Assembly: GCA_965365345.1 (NCBI GenBank)
Contig: CBDUBH010000001.1
Coordinates: 62,001 to 126,000 of the forward strand
DNA from: CBDUBH01 sp965365345
Lineage (GTDB): Bacteria; Bacteroidota; Ignavibacteria; Ignavibacteriales; SURF-24
Direction of reading: 5' to 3'
DNA length: 64,000 bases
A model generated the notes under the pieces. It was not told where the DNA came from, searched no databases, and was given only the letters and a program-made list of their open reading frames with translations. Of the stretch, positions 18,159 through 27,051 are shown piece after piece (the stretch's first letter is position 1; each line of letters starts with the position of its first letter). The position numbers and the translations under genes are program-made.

Positions 18159-20234
18159 CTAATCTTTTAATCTTTTTATTCTAACATCAACCGCATAAAT
18201 TTGATTGCTTTCGGAAATTACCAAAGGATTTATATCAAATTCGGAAATTTCTTCGTTATCCAAAATCATTTGCGCTGCGTTTTTAATTGCGTTTCTTAAA
18301 AGTAAAATATCTGCCGGCTCTTCACCGCGGACGCCTTTTAAAATTTTACCGATCTTGGTTTTATTTATCATTTCGTTTACGTCGCCGCCGGAAAGATGCG
18401 CCGATTTCAAAACTGTATCATTGTAAACTTCAACATATTTTCCGCCGGTGCCGAACATTATCATTGGTCCGAATGAAGCATCGCGAAATCCTCCGAGCAA
18501 AATTTCATGCTTAATTTTTACATACGGCTGAATCAAAAATTCATCCAAATTAAAATTGAATTTTCTAAATTCAGAGATCATTTCTTCGGCAATTTTAAAT
18601 AATTCTTCTTTATTTTTGATGTTCAATTTTACCGCATTAAATTCCGATTTATGAATTACTTCTTTGCTAATTCCTTTTACAACAATCGGAAATTGATCAT
18701 CTGAAATTGAAATTAGTTCATCCGGTTTTATCAAAAAACTTTTTATTACCGGCAAACCGTAATCTTCGGCAATTTGCGTTACTTCTTTTTGATCCAAATA
18801 TCCTTCGCAAAAATTATATTTTTTTGAATCCGGATTTTTGTGCATACGGTTTTCTTTTGATTTTTCCAAACGCAATTTGCGTTGTTTGTAAAAAAGCATG
18901 TTCGAAATTACTTCCGCGGGATCTTCGGGATTTCTGAAAATCGGTTTTTTCGTTTTGGATTCTTTTCTGTAATAATCCCAAAATTCGGGCATCGGCATAT
19001 CAACTTGAAAGATTGGTTTTTCAGTTTGAATTTCAAAAACGGATTCCACAACATTGAACGGCTGAACCATTACCGGCTCAACAAAAATTGAAATTACCGC
19101 ATCAACATTTTCATCTTGTACAACAATTTCGTTTACTTTTTTGTAAATTTCCGCAGTTCCGCCGGGCAAAAGATCAACCGGATTTTCAACGCTTCCTTCG
19201 GGATGAACAATTTCCTTTAATTTCTTTTTTGTTTCATCGCTTAAATTTGCGAGAGTTAAATTTTCTTTTTCAAGTGAATCAACCGCTAAAATTGCAGGTC
19301 CTCCGGCGTTTGTAATTACGGCAATTTTATTTCCTTTGGGCAAAGGAAAATTTTCAAATCCTTTTGCCGTATTGAACATTTCATTCAAGTTATTTACGCG
19401 CAAAATTCCGAATTGATTTAAAACTGCATCAACAACTTTATCGCTGCTGCCCAAAGCGCCGGTGTGCGATGATGCGGCTTTCATTCCGCTTGAAGTTTTA
19501 CCGGCCTTTAGAACAATTACCGGTTTTGAAATTTCATTATGCAAAAAAGGACTTATAAAATCTTTTCCGTCAACAAAACTTTCAAGGTAGAAAGTCATTG
19601 TGCTTATATTTTTATCATCTTCCCAAAATTTTAAAATATGATTTTCATTTATATCGGCTTTATTTCCAACGCTCACGAAATGAGCAAATTTGATATCTGT
19701 TTCGCGTAATGAATTTAAAACCGCTGCTCCGAGCGCTCCCGATTGCGATAAAAATCCTGTTGTTCCTGTTTCGGGTTTTTCTGCTACAAAAGTTGCGTTC
19801 AATTTAGTTTCATCCAAAGTTGAAATAATTCCCATGCAATTTGGACCAACCAGATTTGCATTTGCCGATCTTACTTTTTGCAAAATTCTTTTTTCAATTT
19901 CTTCGCCTTGCTTCCCGATTTCCTTAAATCCCGCGGTAATTAAAATTATGGATTTTACATTTTTTTGAATTAATTCATCAACAGAATTTTCAACAAATTG
20001 TTTCGGAACAACAATAATTGCGAGATCAATTTTTTCTTTTATTGATAAAATATCAGGAAAGCATTTTACTCCCAAAACTTCCGCTGAATTCGGATTTACC
20101 GGAAATATTTTTCCTTTGTAGCCGTAATTCAGAATATTTTTAAGAAGTTCGTAGCCGATGCTTTTTTCTTTTGATGAAGCGCCAACAAGACAAATTGATT
20201 TAGGATAGAAGAAATTTTGTAATGAATTTTGCAT
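18159..20234 (-). CDS. ADP-forming acyl-CoA synthetase (acetate-CoA ligase type), fused alpha and beta
   Basis: This 691-residue enzyme interconverts an acyl-CoA plus ADP and phosphate with the free acid plus ATP, conserving energy by substrate-level phosphorylation. Domains in order are CoA-binding (about 5-130), the two ligase-CoA domains (about 150-440) with the phospho-histidine motif SSHTGALGSSD at His257, and an ATP-grasp domain (about 475-691; VVKGISKEVIHKSE, GGFRDASFGPMIMFGTGG). Archaeal enzymes often split these domains into two subunits, while the fused form is common in bacteria. Acyl specificity cannot be read from the sequence. It fits a fermentative or amino-acid-degrading lifestyle. 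Confidence 0.87.
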   Translation of the reverse strand: MQNSLQNFFYPKSICLVGASSKEKSIGYELLKNILNYGYKGKIFPVNPNSAEVLGVKCFPDILSIKEKIDLAIIVVPKQFVENSVDELIQKNVKSIILITAGFKEIGKQGEEIEKRILQKVRSANANLVGPNCMGIISTLDETKLNATFVAEKPETGTTGFLSQSGALGAAVLNSLRETDIKFAHFVSVGNKADINENHILKFWEDDKNISTMTFYLESFVDGKDFISPFLHNEISKPVIVLKAGKTSSGMKAASSHTGALGSSDKVVDAVLNQFGILRVNNLNEMFNTAKGFENFPLPKGNKIAVITNAGGPAILAVDSLEKENLTLANLSDETKKKLKEIVHPEGSVENPVDLLPGGTAEIYKKVNEIVVQDENVDAVISIFVEPVMVQPFNVVESVFEIQTEKPIFQVDMPMPEFWDYYRKESKTKKPIFRNPEDPAEVISNMLFYKQRKLRLEKSKENRMHKNPDSKKYNFCEGYLDQKEVTQIAEDYGLPVIKSFLIKPDELISISDDQFPIVVKGISKEVIHKSEFNAVKLNIKNKEELFKIAEEMISEFRKFNFNLDEFLIQPYVKIKHEILLGGFRDASFGPMIMFGTGGKYVEVYNDTVLKSAHLSGGDVNEMINKTKIGKILKGVRGEEPADILLLRNAIKNAAQMILDNEEISEFDINPLVISESNQIYAVDVRIKRLKD

Positions 20235-20571
20235 AAATTTTCTTTTTTAATTTTCATTACAAAAATAGTAAAAAAGATTTAGAAAATTTCCTTTTGAAAA
20301 ATATTAATTGGCTAATTTTGTGCAGATGATGAAATTATTGAGGAGAAAATTACAGTATAAAAATTAATTAAAAGTTTCATCTAAACTTCTATTTTTTTCA
20401 TTCGAAAATAAAACTCAAAAAAAATCAAAAAAATACATTTAATCCTTTGAACTTAAAATAATCATTTATATTTTTAGGGTACTAAATTATCTCTTCTTTT
20501 TATTTATCAATAAAAATCTTCTTTGGCACTCAAGTTGTAATCTTAAGTGTAAATAAGGAGAGGATTGAAAA
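20235..20571. other. divergent promoter region (337 nt)
   Basis: This AT-rich spacer lies between the divergent CoA-synthetase and DUF1761 genes. Besides the sigma-54-like site near 20523 it holds TTTG (20446-20449), 19 nt, and TATTTTTA (20469-20476), a 7/8 match to the Bacteroidota -7 element that could be a second promoter. No repeat is seen. Confidence 0.4.
20523..20539 (+). promoter_or_regulatory. candidate sigma-54 promoter
   Basis: TTGGCAC, 5 nt, TTGTA has the correct GG-N10-G(C/T) spacing and one mismatch (T for C) to the sigma-54 consensus TGGCAC-N5-TTGCA. It ends 32 nt before the ATG of the membrane protein gene, whose ribosome site AAGGAGAGG follows. An upstream activator site was not identified. 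Confidence 0.35.
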
Positions 20572-20985
20572 ATGCCAGTATCAATTATAACAGAAATAAA
20601 TTATTTAGCAGTATTATTTTCAGCAGTATTATATTTTAGTGTGGGTTTAGTTTGGTACTCACCAAAAAAATTAGGTTTGGTTTGGTCGCAGTTGAATTAC
20701 TTAAAAGTTGATAACGAAAAAAATACTTCAACTTTACTTGGAATGGCTTTTCTTTCAACATTAACTGCATCGTTCATTTTATCTTATTTTGTATATCTTG
20801 CAAAAGCATCATCGCTTGTTGCAGGCAGCGCAATCGGAATTTTAACCGGATTTGCAGTTGTTACAATGACAGTCGGATTTTCCTTTGTTTCAACCGAAAG
20901 ACAAATTAAAATGTATCTTGCCGATGCCGGATATCATTTGATCGGATTTATGCTTATGGGAATGATATTATCGGTTTGGAGATAG
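20572..20985 (+). CDS. DUF1761 family membrane protein
   Basis: This 137-residue protein has four predicted membrane helices (about 7-27, 53-74, 82-103 and 115-136). The segment FSVGLVWYSPKKLGLVW matches the conserved start of DUF1761 proteins (hydrophobic-GxxWYSP-x-FG-x-W). The function of the family is unknown. It has a strong AAGGAGAGG ribosome site and a clear terminator 94 nt downstream, so it is a single-gene transcript. Confidence 0.8.
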   Translation: MPVSIITEINYLAVLFSAVLYFSVGLVWYSPKKLGLVWSQLNYLKVDNEKNTSTLLGMAFLSTLTASFILSYFVYLAKASSLVAGSAIGILTGFAVVTMTVGFSFVSTERQIKMYLADAGYHLIGFMLMGMILSVWR

Positions 20986-21078
20986 TTTTTTAGAATTGAA
21001 AAATGTGAGCAGGTAAGAATTAAGAAGTTAATTGTAAGATAAGAAGTTAAAATTTTTAATATAGATTTTATGTGTGTG

Positions 21079-21110
21079 AAATTCCCGCTTTATGCGGGAA
21101 TTTTTGTTTT
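21079..21110 (+). terminator. intrinsic terminator after the DUF1761 gene
   Basis: AAATTCCCGC / GCGGGAATTT forms a perfect 10-bp stem with loop TTTAT, followed by TTGTTTT. The rest of the 442-nt spacer 20986-21427 is a purine-rich tail and AT-rich DNA with no other feature seen. Confidence 0.88.
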
Positions 21111-21427
21111 AAAAATGAATTAAATATTAATTAGTTGATTTTAAAAGTCATATTTTAAAAAGAATTAAAATCAATTTTCATTTAGAATAAAATCAAATTA
21201 TAACATCATGAAAATTTTTACGGATTAAATTTACATCATGAAATTCAAAAAAAATTTTGCATTTGTTCAAGTTGTTGTTTACCAAAATTACTTCTGATAT
21301 TCTAAATTCTTTCATTCTCAAATTTCTAATTTAAATTCCCTTGATTGTAAACGGGCACTTGATTAGTTTAAATAATAAGAATTAAAATTTAATTTATTAA
21401 AAAATAGTTTACACATCGGAGCATAAA

Positions 21428-23293
21428 ATGCAGAACACGGCAGTAAAAGATTTCTTTAAACGAGTTGAAATCTTTAAAGATCTTACCGAAAAAGAAATTA
21501 AACTTCTTATCGAAAATATTGAAATTAAAAATTACAGAAGCGACAGTTATATTTTTAACGAACACATGCCGAGCAACAAACTTTTTATTTTGTTTGAAGG
21601 TGAAGTTGAATTGTTCAAGAAATCACCTTTAGGTGAAGAAAAAAGATTGGTTATTTTTAACAAATACGATTTTTTCGGTGAAAGTTCTTTAATTGAAAAC
21701 GAGCCGCACACAACAAGCGCAAGAACTTTGATGGATACGATCGTTGTAATTTTAACAAAATCAAAATTTCAAGAATTATTAAATACAAATCCTTCCACAG
21801 CTGTAAAAATCCTTTCGAGAATTGTGAAAGTTATGACTCGCAGAATGCGTCTTTCAAATAATAATCCAAATAATATTACAGCGCAGTACGAATCAGGAAG
21901 AACAAGAAACGAGCACGATTTACTTGGCGATAGAGAAGTTCCGGAAGAATATTATTACGGAGTTCAAACATTACGCGGCTTGGAAAATTTTCATATTACG
22001 GGAGTTGCGGTTTCAAATTTTCCTGTTTTGGTAGAAGCTTTGGCAATGGTAAAATTGGCTGCGGCAAAAGCAAATAATGAATTGGGTTTACTTCCGGATG
22101 AAATTACTGAAGCAATTTCACACGCTTGTAACGATATTTTGAATGGAAAATTTCACTCGCATTTTGTAATTGATATGGTGCAAGGCGGCGCGGGAACTTC
22201 AACAAATATGAACGCAAATGAAGTTATTGCAAATCGCGCGCTTGAAATTATGGGTCATCAAAAAGGGGAATATCAATTTTGCCACCCGAACAATCATGTA
22301 AATCTTTCGCAATCAACAAATGATGCTTATCCTACTTCAATTAAAATCGCGATCATAAACAGCAATAAAAAATTGATTGATGTTTTATATGATCTTATAA
22401 TTTCATTCAGAATGAAAGCGAACGAATTTGCGCACATCTTGAAGATGGGAAGAACTCAGTTACAAGATGCAGTTCCAATGACTTTAGGACAAGCTTTTGA
22501 AGCGTATGCCGTAACTTTAAGCGAAGAAATTGACAGACTTGAACAAAATGCAAAACTTTTCCTTGAAGTAAATATGGGCGGAACCGCAATTGGAACAGGA
22601 ATTACGGCTGATCCGGATTACAGCGATAAAGTTATAAATCAACTTCGTAAAATTACCGGACTTGATATTGTACTTGCACAAAATTTAGTTGAAGCAACGC
22701 AGGATACCGGCGCATTTGTAATGTATTCATCAGCTTTAAAAAGATTGGCAGTAAAACTTTCAAAAATTTCAAATGATCTAAGATTACTTTCATCAGGACC
22801 GCGCGCAGGATTAGGCGAAATAAATCTTCCACCGATGCAGCCCGGTTCATCAATTATGCCCGGCAAAGTAAATCCTGTTATTCCCGAAGTTGTAAATCAA
22901 ATTGCATTTAAAGTTATAGGAAATGATTTGACCGTAACTTTGGCAGCCGAAGCCGGACAGTTGGAATTAAACGTGATGGAACCGATAATCACATATTCAA
23001 TTTTTGAATCAATTGAAATGTTGAAAAACGGAATGACAACTTTAATGCATAAATGTATCGAAGGAATTACCGCAAACGAAGCGCGCTGCCGCAGTTATGT
23101 TGAAAACAGCATTGGAATTGTTACAGCATTAACTCCGGTTTTAGGTTATGAAGTCTGTTCAAAACTTGCAAAAGAAGCGCTTGAAACTGATCGCGGAGTT
23201 TACGAATTAGTTGTTGAAAAAAATCTTCTTTCAAAAGATGCTTTGGATAGATTATTGGCTCCGGAAAATATGATCAAGCCGATGAGGAAATAA
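21428..23293 (+). CDS. aspA: aspartate ammonia-lyase with N-terminal cyclic-nucleotide-binding domain
   Basis: This 621-residue fusion carries a CNB domain (about 7-135; FEGEVELF, FFGESSLIENEP) joined by a short linker to a complete aspartase (about 155-621). The aspartase half closely follows E. coli AspA: HDLLGDREVP, GGAGTSTNMNANE, QSTNDAYPT, MGRTQLQDAVPMTLGQ, and the catalytic SS loop GSSIMPGKVNP with Ser474-Ser475. It converts aspartate to fumarate and ammonia. In the CNB pocket the usual Pro-Arg phosphate clamp is PHTTSA, so the arginine that holds the cyclic phosphate is missing. Ordinary aspartases are about 470 residues, so the regulatory domain is an addition. Confidence 0.92.
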   Translation: MQNTAVKDFFKRVEIFKDLTEKEIKLLIENIEIKNYRSDSYIFNEHMPSNKLFILFEGEVELFKKSPLGEEKRLVIFNKYDFFGESSLIENEPHTTSARTLMDTIVVILTKSKFQELLNTNPSTAVKILSRIVKVMTRRMRLSNNNPNNITAQYESGRTRNEHDLLGDREVPEEYYYGVQTLRGLENFHITGVAVSNFPVLVEALAMVKLAAAKANNELGLLPDEITEAISHACNDILNGKFHSHFVIDMVQGGAGTSTNMNANEVIANRALEIMGHQKGEYQFCHPNNHVNLSQSTNDAYPTSIKIAIINSNKKLIDVLYDLIISFRMKANEFAHILKMGRTQLQDAVPMTLGQAFEAYAVTLSEEIDRLEQNAKLFLEVNMGGTAIGTGITADPDYSDKVINQLRKITGLDIVLAQNLVEATQDTGAFVMYSSALKRLAVKLSKISNDLRLLSSGPRAGLGEINLPPMQPGSSIMPGKVNPVIPEVVNQIAFKVIGNDLTVTLAAEAGQLELNVMEPIITYSIFESIEMLKNGMTTLMHKCIEGITANEARCRSYVENSIGIVTALTPVLGYEVCSKLAKEALETDRGVYELVVEKNLLSKDALDRLLAPENMIKPMRK

Positions 23294-23625
23294 AATTTTA
23301 GAATTTAAGAATTTGAGAAAGTAAGAATTCAGAAGATTAAAAAATTAGAATAATTATAAAGAATAATTTTGTAATTTCGATTCATTCTGAAAATCTTGAA
23401 GATGTCTCAGCCGGCACAATTAAATAGTTCCGGTGAATCTATCGGGATTCGATATGACAAAGAAAATTGTAATTTCGAACCGTAGGTTAGATATCTTTTT
23501 CTTCTCATTCAAATTCAGACATGCTAAATAATTTTGGAAAAGTGTAAGATTTCATTAAGAATAGATCAGAGATTTTAATTTTTGAAAATCTTAAAAAAAA
23601 TTTTTTACATACAAAAGGAGAACTA
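23294..23625. repeat. spacer with decayed inverted-repeat sequence
   Basis: After a purine-rich tail, TTGTAATTTCGA occurs twice (about 23370 and 23467) and the right half of the first block (CTATCGGGATTCGATATGACAA) resembles the ends of the dispersed repeats in this window. Pairing is poor, so this looks like degenerate copies. No gene is seen. Confidence 0.4.
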
Positions 23626-24330
23626 ATGAAAAAAACAATTTTGATGCTGTCTTTAGCTGCCGCTTTTATGATTTCGGCATGTCAAAAAGAAGTGAAAAAA
23701 GATGATCTGAAAGATGATAATGATAAAGCAAGTTACAGCATCGGCGTTGATATCGGGAAAAGTTTTAAACAACAAGATGTTGAAATTGATGTTGATAAAT
23801 TTATGCAGGGAATTAAAGACGGCATGACAAAAGACAGCGCTTATCTTTTAACGCAAGATGAAATGATCCGTTCAATGCAAAATTTGCAGCAGGAAATGGT
23901 AAACAAACAAACTTTGAAAAAGAAAGAATCATTAGATAAAAACAAAAAAGCCGCTGAAGAATTTATGGTTAACAACGCAAAAGACAAAGATGTAAAAGCA
24001 ACGAAAAGCGGATTGCAATACAAAGTTTTAGTTTCAGGAAACGGTGCTTCGCCGGATTCCAACGATATGGCGGTAACTCATTACGCCGGAACTTTAGCAG
24101 ATGGAACCGAATTCGATAATTCATACAAAAGAGGCGAACCCCTAACAATTGAAGTCGGCGGAGTAATTAAAGGCTGGACCGAAGCACTTCAAATGATGAA
24201 AGTGGGTGATAAATGGAGATTGTTCATTCCGCCGCATTTAGGTTACGGTGAAAACGGCGCGGGAACAATTCCGCCAAATTCAGTTTTAATTTTTGATGTT
24301 GAATTGCTTGATGTAAAAAAACAGAAGTAA
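23626..24330 (+). CDS. FKBP-type peptidyl-prolyl cis-trans isomerase, lipoprotein
   Basis: This 234-residue protein has a lipoprotein signal peptide (lipobox ISAC, Cys19), an FKBP N-terminal dimerisation region (about 35-125; SYSIGVDIGKSFK, then a charged helix), and a C-terminal FKBP domain (about 138-232; VTHYAGTLADGTEFDNSY, VIKGWTEALQMM, IPPHLGYGENG, IFDVELLDV). It should speed proline isomerisation in folding envelope proteins, like FkpA/Mip. The start follows an AAAGGAG site. A perfect 28-nt palindrome follows and may end the transcript. Confidence 0.93.
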   Translation: MKKTILMLSLAAAFMISACQKEVKKDDLKDDNDKASYSIGVDIGKSFKQQDVEIDVDKFMQGIKDGMTKDSAYLLTQDEMIRSMQNLQQEMVNKQTLKKKESLDKNKKAAEEFMVNNAKDKDVKATKSGLQYKVLVSGNGASPDSNDMAVTHYAGTLADGTEFDNSYKRGEPLTIEVGGVIKGWTEALQMMKVGDKWRLFIPPHLGYGENGAGTIPPNSVLIFDVELLDVKKQK

Positions 24331-24386
24331 GAATTTAGAATTTAAGAAAATTTGAATTAAGAAGCTAAAATTGTATCTGAAGATTT

Positions 24387-24419
24387 GTAGAGACGAGATA
24401 TATCTCGTCTCTACGTTTT
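24387..24419 (+). terminator. perfect 28-nt palindrome with T-run
   Basis: GTAGAGACGAGATA (24387-24400) is followed at once by its exact reverse complement (24401-24414), then GTTTTT. It probably terminates the FKBP transcript. The zero-length spacer is unusual for a terminator and fits a dispersed palindromic repeat. Confidence 0.7.
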
Positions 24420-24621
24420 TAAAACTGATATTATTCACAAAAGATATATAAACTCGATTGTTTCGCAAAATTAGAAGACGTAAATATATATTAAATAAAT
24501 AAACGTCATTCTTCTTTTTTTTGTAATCTGAATTACATCTTCATTTAACCTCGCTTCTCATTAATTCACTTTCATTAAACAATTCTATTTTTAAATTAAA
24601 AGAAATAAAAACGGAATTTTG

Positions 24622-26493
24622 ATGAATTTGAAAATCTTACCTTTTCTTATTTTAGCTTTTTTAATTTCGCAATGCGGAAAAGATAATTTACCCGAAAACG
24701 AAAATTTCAAGCTTTTAAAAGATGTAAATTTTGAAAAAGAATTAGCTGAAGGAATTGGCGGAAGATACGTTCCCGCAAAAATGAACGCATCCGAACCGCT
24801 AAAAATTCTTGTTATTTTTGCGCAATTTAAAGATGATAATTCAGCTCCGCAAAATAAAGAATGGCCCGTAAATCAATTTCCAATCTGGAAAAATCAATTC
24901 ATCGCTGAAAAATTTTCCGAAATTCCTCAAAAAGAATTTTCTATCAGTCATTATTTTTATGAAATGTCATACGGTCAAAATTTGATCATCGGTAAAATAT
25001 TTCCTGAATATGTAATTGTTGATCTTCCCGTAAATTCAAGTTATGCAAAAGCGAACGAATTAATTTTAAAAGAAGTAGATGAAAAAATTGATTTCAGAGA
25101 GTTTGATAATTGGACGATAAAAACTAATGCAAACAGTTTTGGCGAGCCCGATAATATTGTTGATGCAGTTTACATAGTTTACAGATCAATCCCGAGCGTA
25201 AATTGGGGCGGAATTGCAATGCTGAGCACAACTTATACTACGCAGGATGGACCAAGAATTACATCGCGAATTCCAACGATCGGAATGACCTTAAATTTCG
25301 GTAAAGGGGGAAATTTTAATTTTCAAAATAAATTGGGAATTTTGGCGCATGAATACGGACATTATCTGCTTGGCGAAAATCACAACTTTGAGCCTGAGTT
25401 TGGAAGTTACGGAACGCAACAAAGAGGAATCGGATTGATGCCCGGAAATTGGGAAACTTTGGCAATGAATCCACAAGAAAAATTTTTAGCCGGCTACATA
25501 AATTTTATTGATATTTTTGAAGATCAAACAGGCGAACTTCCTGATTTTCAAACGACCGGAAAAGCATTTAGAATTCCGGTACCGATGTTTATAAACGGAA
25601 AACCAAATACAAATCCCGATGAATATTTCATTGTTGCAAATCATCAAAAAAAATCAATTTATGAAAACATAAAAGGAACAGGAATTTACATTTATCATGT
25701 GAAAACTAAACGATACGGACAAAATCATATTGATATTGTTTGTGCTGATGGACTTTGGCAATGGAAAATTGAAAAGTGGGTGAAAAGACCTGAAGGAATC
25801 GGCGGACCGATTAATTTTTATATTCTAAATCCAAAAACAATTCCGCTTACTGAAAATCTTCCTTATCTGGTTCACGATAAAGTTGATAGAATTAAAGGTC
25901 GCGATGAACTTGAATTACTGCTTCTTGCACCTTATGAAAATGAAGAAGATAAAAAATATTGGTGGGATAAATGGGTCGATGAAAACGGGACACCAATTGA
26001 TGATGCAATTGGTGATAAAGAGGACGCTTTTAATATTGGTTACAACGAAATATTTTCACCGTGGAGTAATCCCGCAACAATTGATAAAAAAGGAAATGCC
26101 GTAAATTTCTCTATGCAAATTCTAGAAAACAACAACGGAAATTTCAAAGTGAAATTTGCAGTCGGCGAAAATTCGATTTTGAATTTACCGCCTTCAAAAC
26201 CGCAGAATTTAAAATTGAATATTGAATCAATATCCAAAGTAAGATTAAACTGGGAACCGAACATTGAACCGGATATGCAAAACGGAGGTTACAATATTTA
26301 CAGATCTGATAATTCAAAAGAAAATTTCAGATTGATAAAAAAGATCAGCGGAGTAAATTTTTCATATGAGTTTTTAACTTATAGAGATAGCGAAACCAAA
26401 AGAAACACAAAATATTTTTATGCAATTTCCGCAGTTGATGAATCAGGAAAAGAATCAATAAAATCAGATGTAGCGGAAATTTCGGTTAAGTAA
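24622..26493 (+). CDS. M6-like metalloprotease with C-terminal fibronectin III domain
   Basis: This 623-residue envelope protein starts with a signal peptide with a possible lipobox at Cys18 (ISQC, weak). The ATG at 24622 is preferred over the TTG immediately before it. The zinc motif HEYGHYLLGENH (His243, Glu244, His247, His254) is metzincin-like, but the glycine and third histidine are one residue further out than in HExxHxxGxxH/D. Peptidase family M6 (immune inhibitor A) has the most similar HEYGH core. The last 100 residues form a fibronectin type III domain (PSKPQNLKLN, VRLNWEPN, YNIYRSD). A secreted or surface protease is likely; activity is unproven. Confidence 0.72.
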   Translation: MNLKILPFLILAFLISQCGKDNLPENENFKLLKDVNFEKELAEGIGGRYVPAKMNASEPLKILVIFAQFKDDNSAPQNKEWPVNQFPIWKNQFIAEKFSEIPQKEFSISHYFYEMSYGQNLIIGKIFPEYVIVDLPVNSSYAKANELILKEVDEKIDFREFDNWTIKTNANSFGEPDNIVDAVYIVYRSIPSVNWGGIAMLSTTYTTQDGPRITSRIPTIGMTLNFGKGGNFNFQNKLGILAHEYGHYLLGENHNFEPEFGSYGTQQRGIGLMPGNWETLAMNPQEKFLAGYINFIDIFEDQTGELPDFQTTGKAFRIPVPMFINGKPNTNPDEYFIVANHQKKSIYENIKGTGIYIYHVKTKRYGQNHIDIVCADGLWQWKIEKWVKRPEGIGGPINFYILNPKTIPLTENLPYLVHDKVDRIKGRDELELLLLAPYENEEDKKYWWDKWVDENGTPIDDAIGDKEDAFNIGYNEIFSPWSNPATIDKKGNAVNFSMQILENNNGNFKVKFAVGENSILNLPPSKPQNLKLNIESISKVRLNWEPNIEPDMQNGGYNIYRSDNSKENFRLIKKISGVNFSYEFLTYRDSETKRNTKYFYAISAVDESGKESIKSDVAEISVK

Positions 26494-27051
26494 AAAAAGG
26501 AATGAAATATCAAATGACATTTTTTTTAATGTTAAATAAACATATTTCAATGTAAAGACTATAACTTCTTTTATAAAATTATCCTTCATATTTTTCATTT
26601 CAAACTGAAACGAGAACAATATTTAATTTAAAGTTTTGTTCAACTTAAAATTTCAAATTTTATCAAAATAAAATATCTTGTTTTCTATTAATTTTTAGAA
26701 ATAAAATTCAATTCAAACGAATCTTCAATTAACCGGATCTTATAATTTAAATAAGGAAAAAATATTAGGGAAGATTTAAATTTTCACTTTTTAATTTTAT
26801 TCAATTTAAATTGTAAATAGTTTTTTGTGGTATCATTTTTGAACTTATATTAAGATATAATTCTAATTTGCTGAAAAAAAGCAGATTTTCTGAGTAAAAA
26901 TATAAAATGATAAAATTTTCCGGCAATTATTTCCGCTCCGCCAAATAATATTTTCCTCTTATAAATTTTGTACTGAAAAAGCTAAATTCTAAAACTCTGC
27001 CGGAAATTCAATTCATTCTTAAAACTGTGCTTTCTTTAAAGTTAAAAATTT
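26494..27051. other. gene-free AT-rich spacer (558 nt)
   Basis: This is the longest spacer in the window without a dispersed repeat. It has no convincing promoter, hairpin, RNA gene or open frame with codon structure. It presumably holds the promoter of the histidine kinase at 27052. Confidence 0.5.

Noticed and set aside
20308..20324. Second sigma-54-like site (TTGG-N10-GCA)
   Set aside because: Spacing fits, but the -24 part is TTGGCTA rather than TTGGCAC, and it is about 250 nt from the gene.
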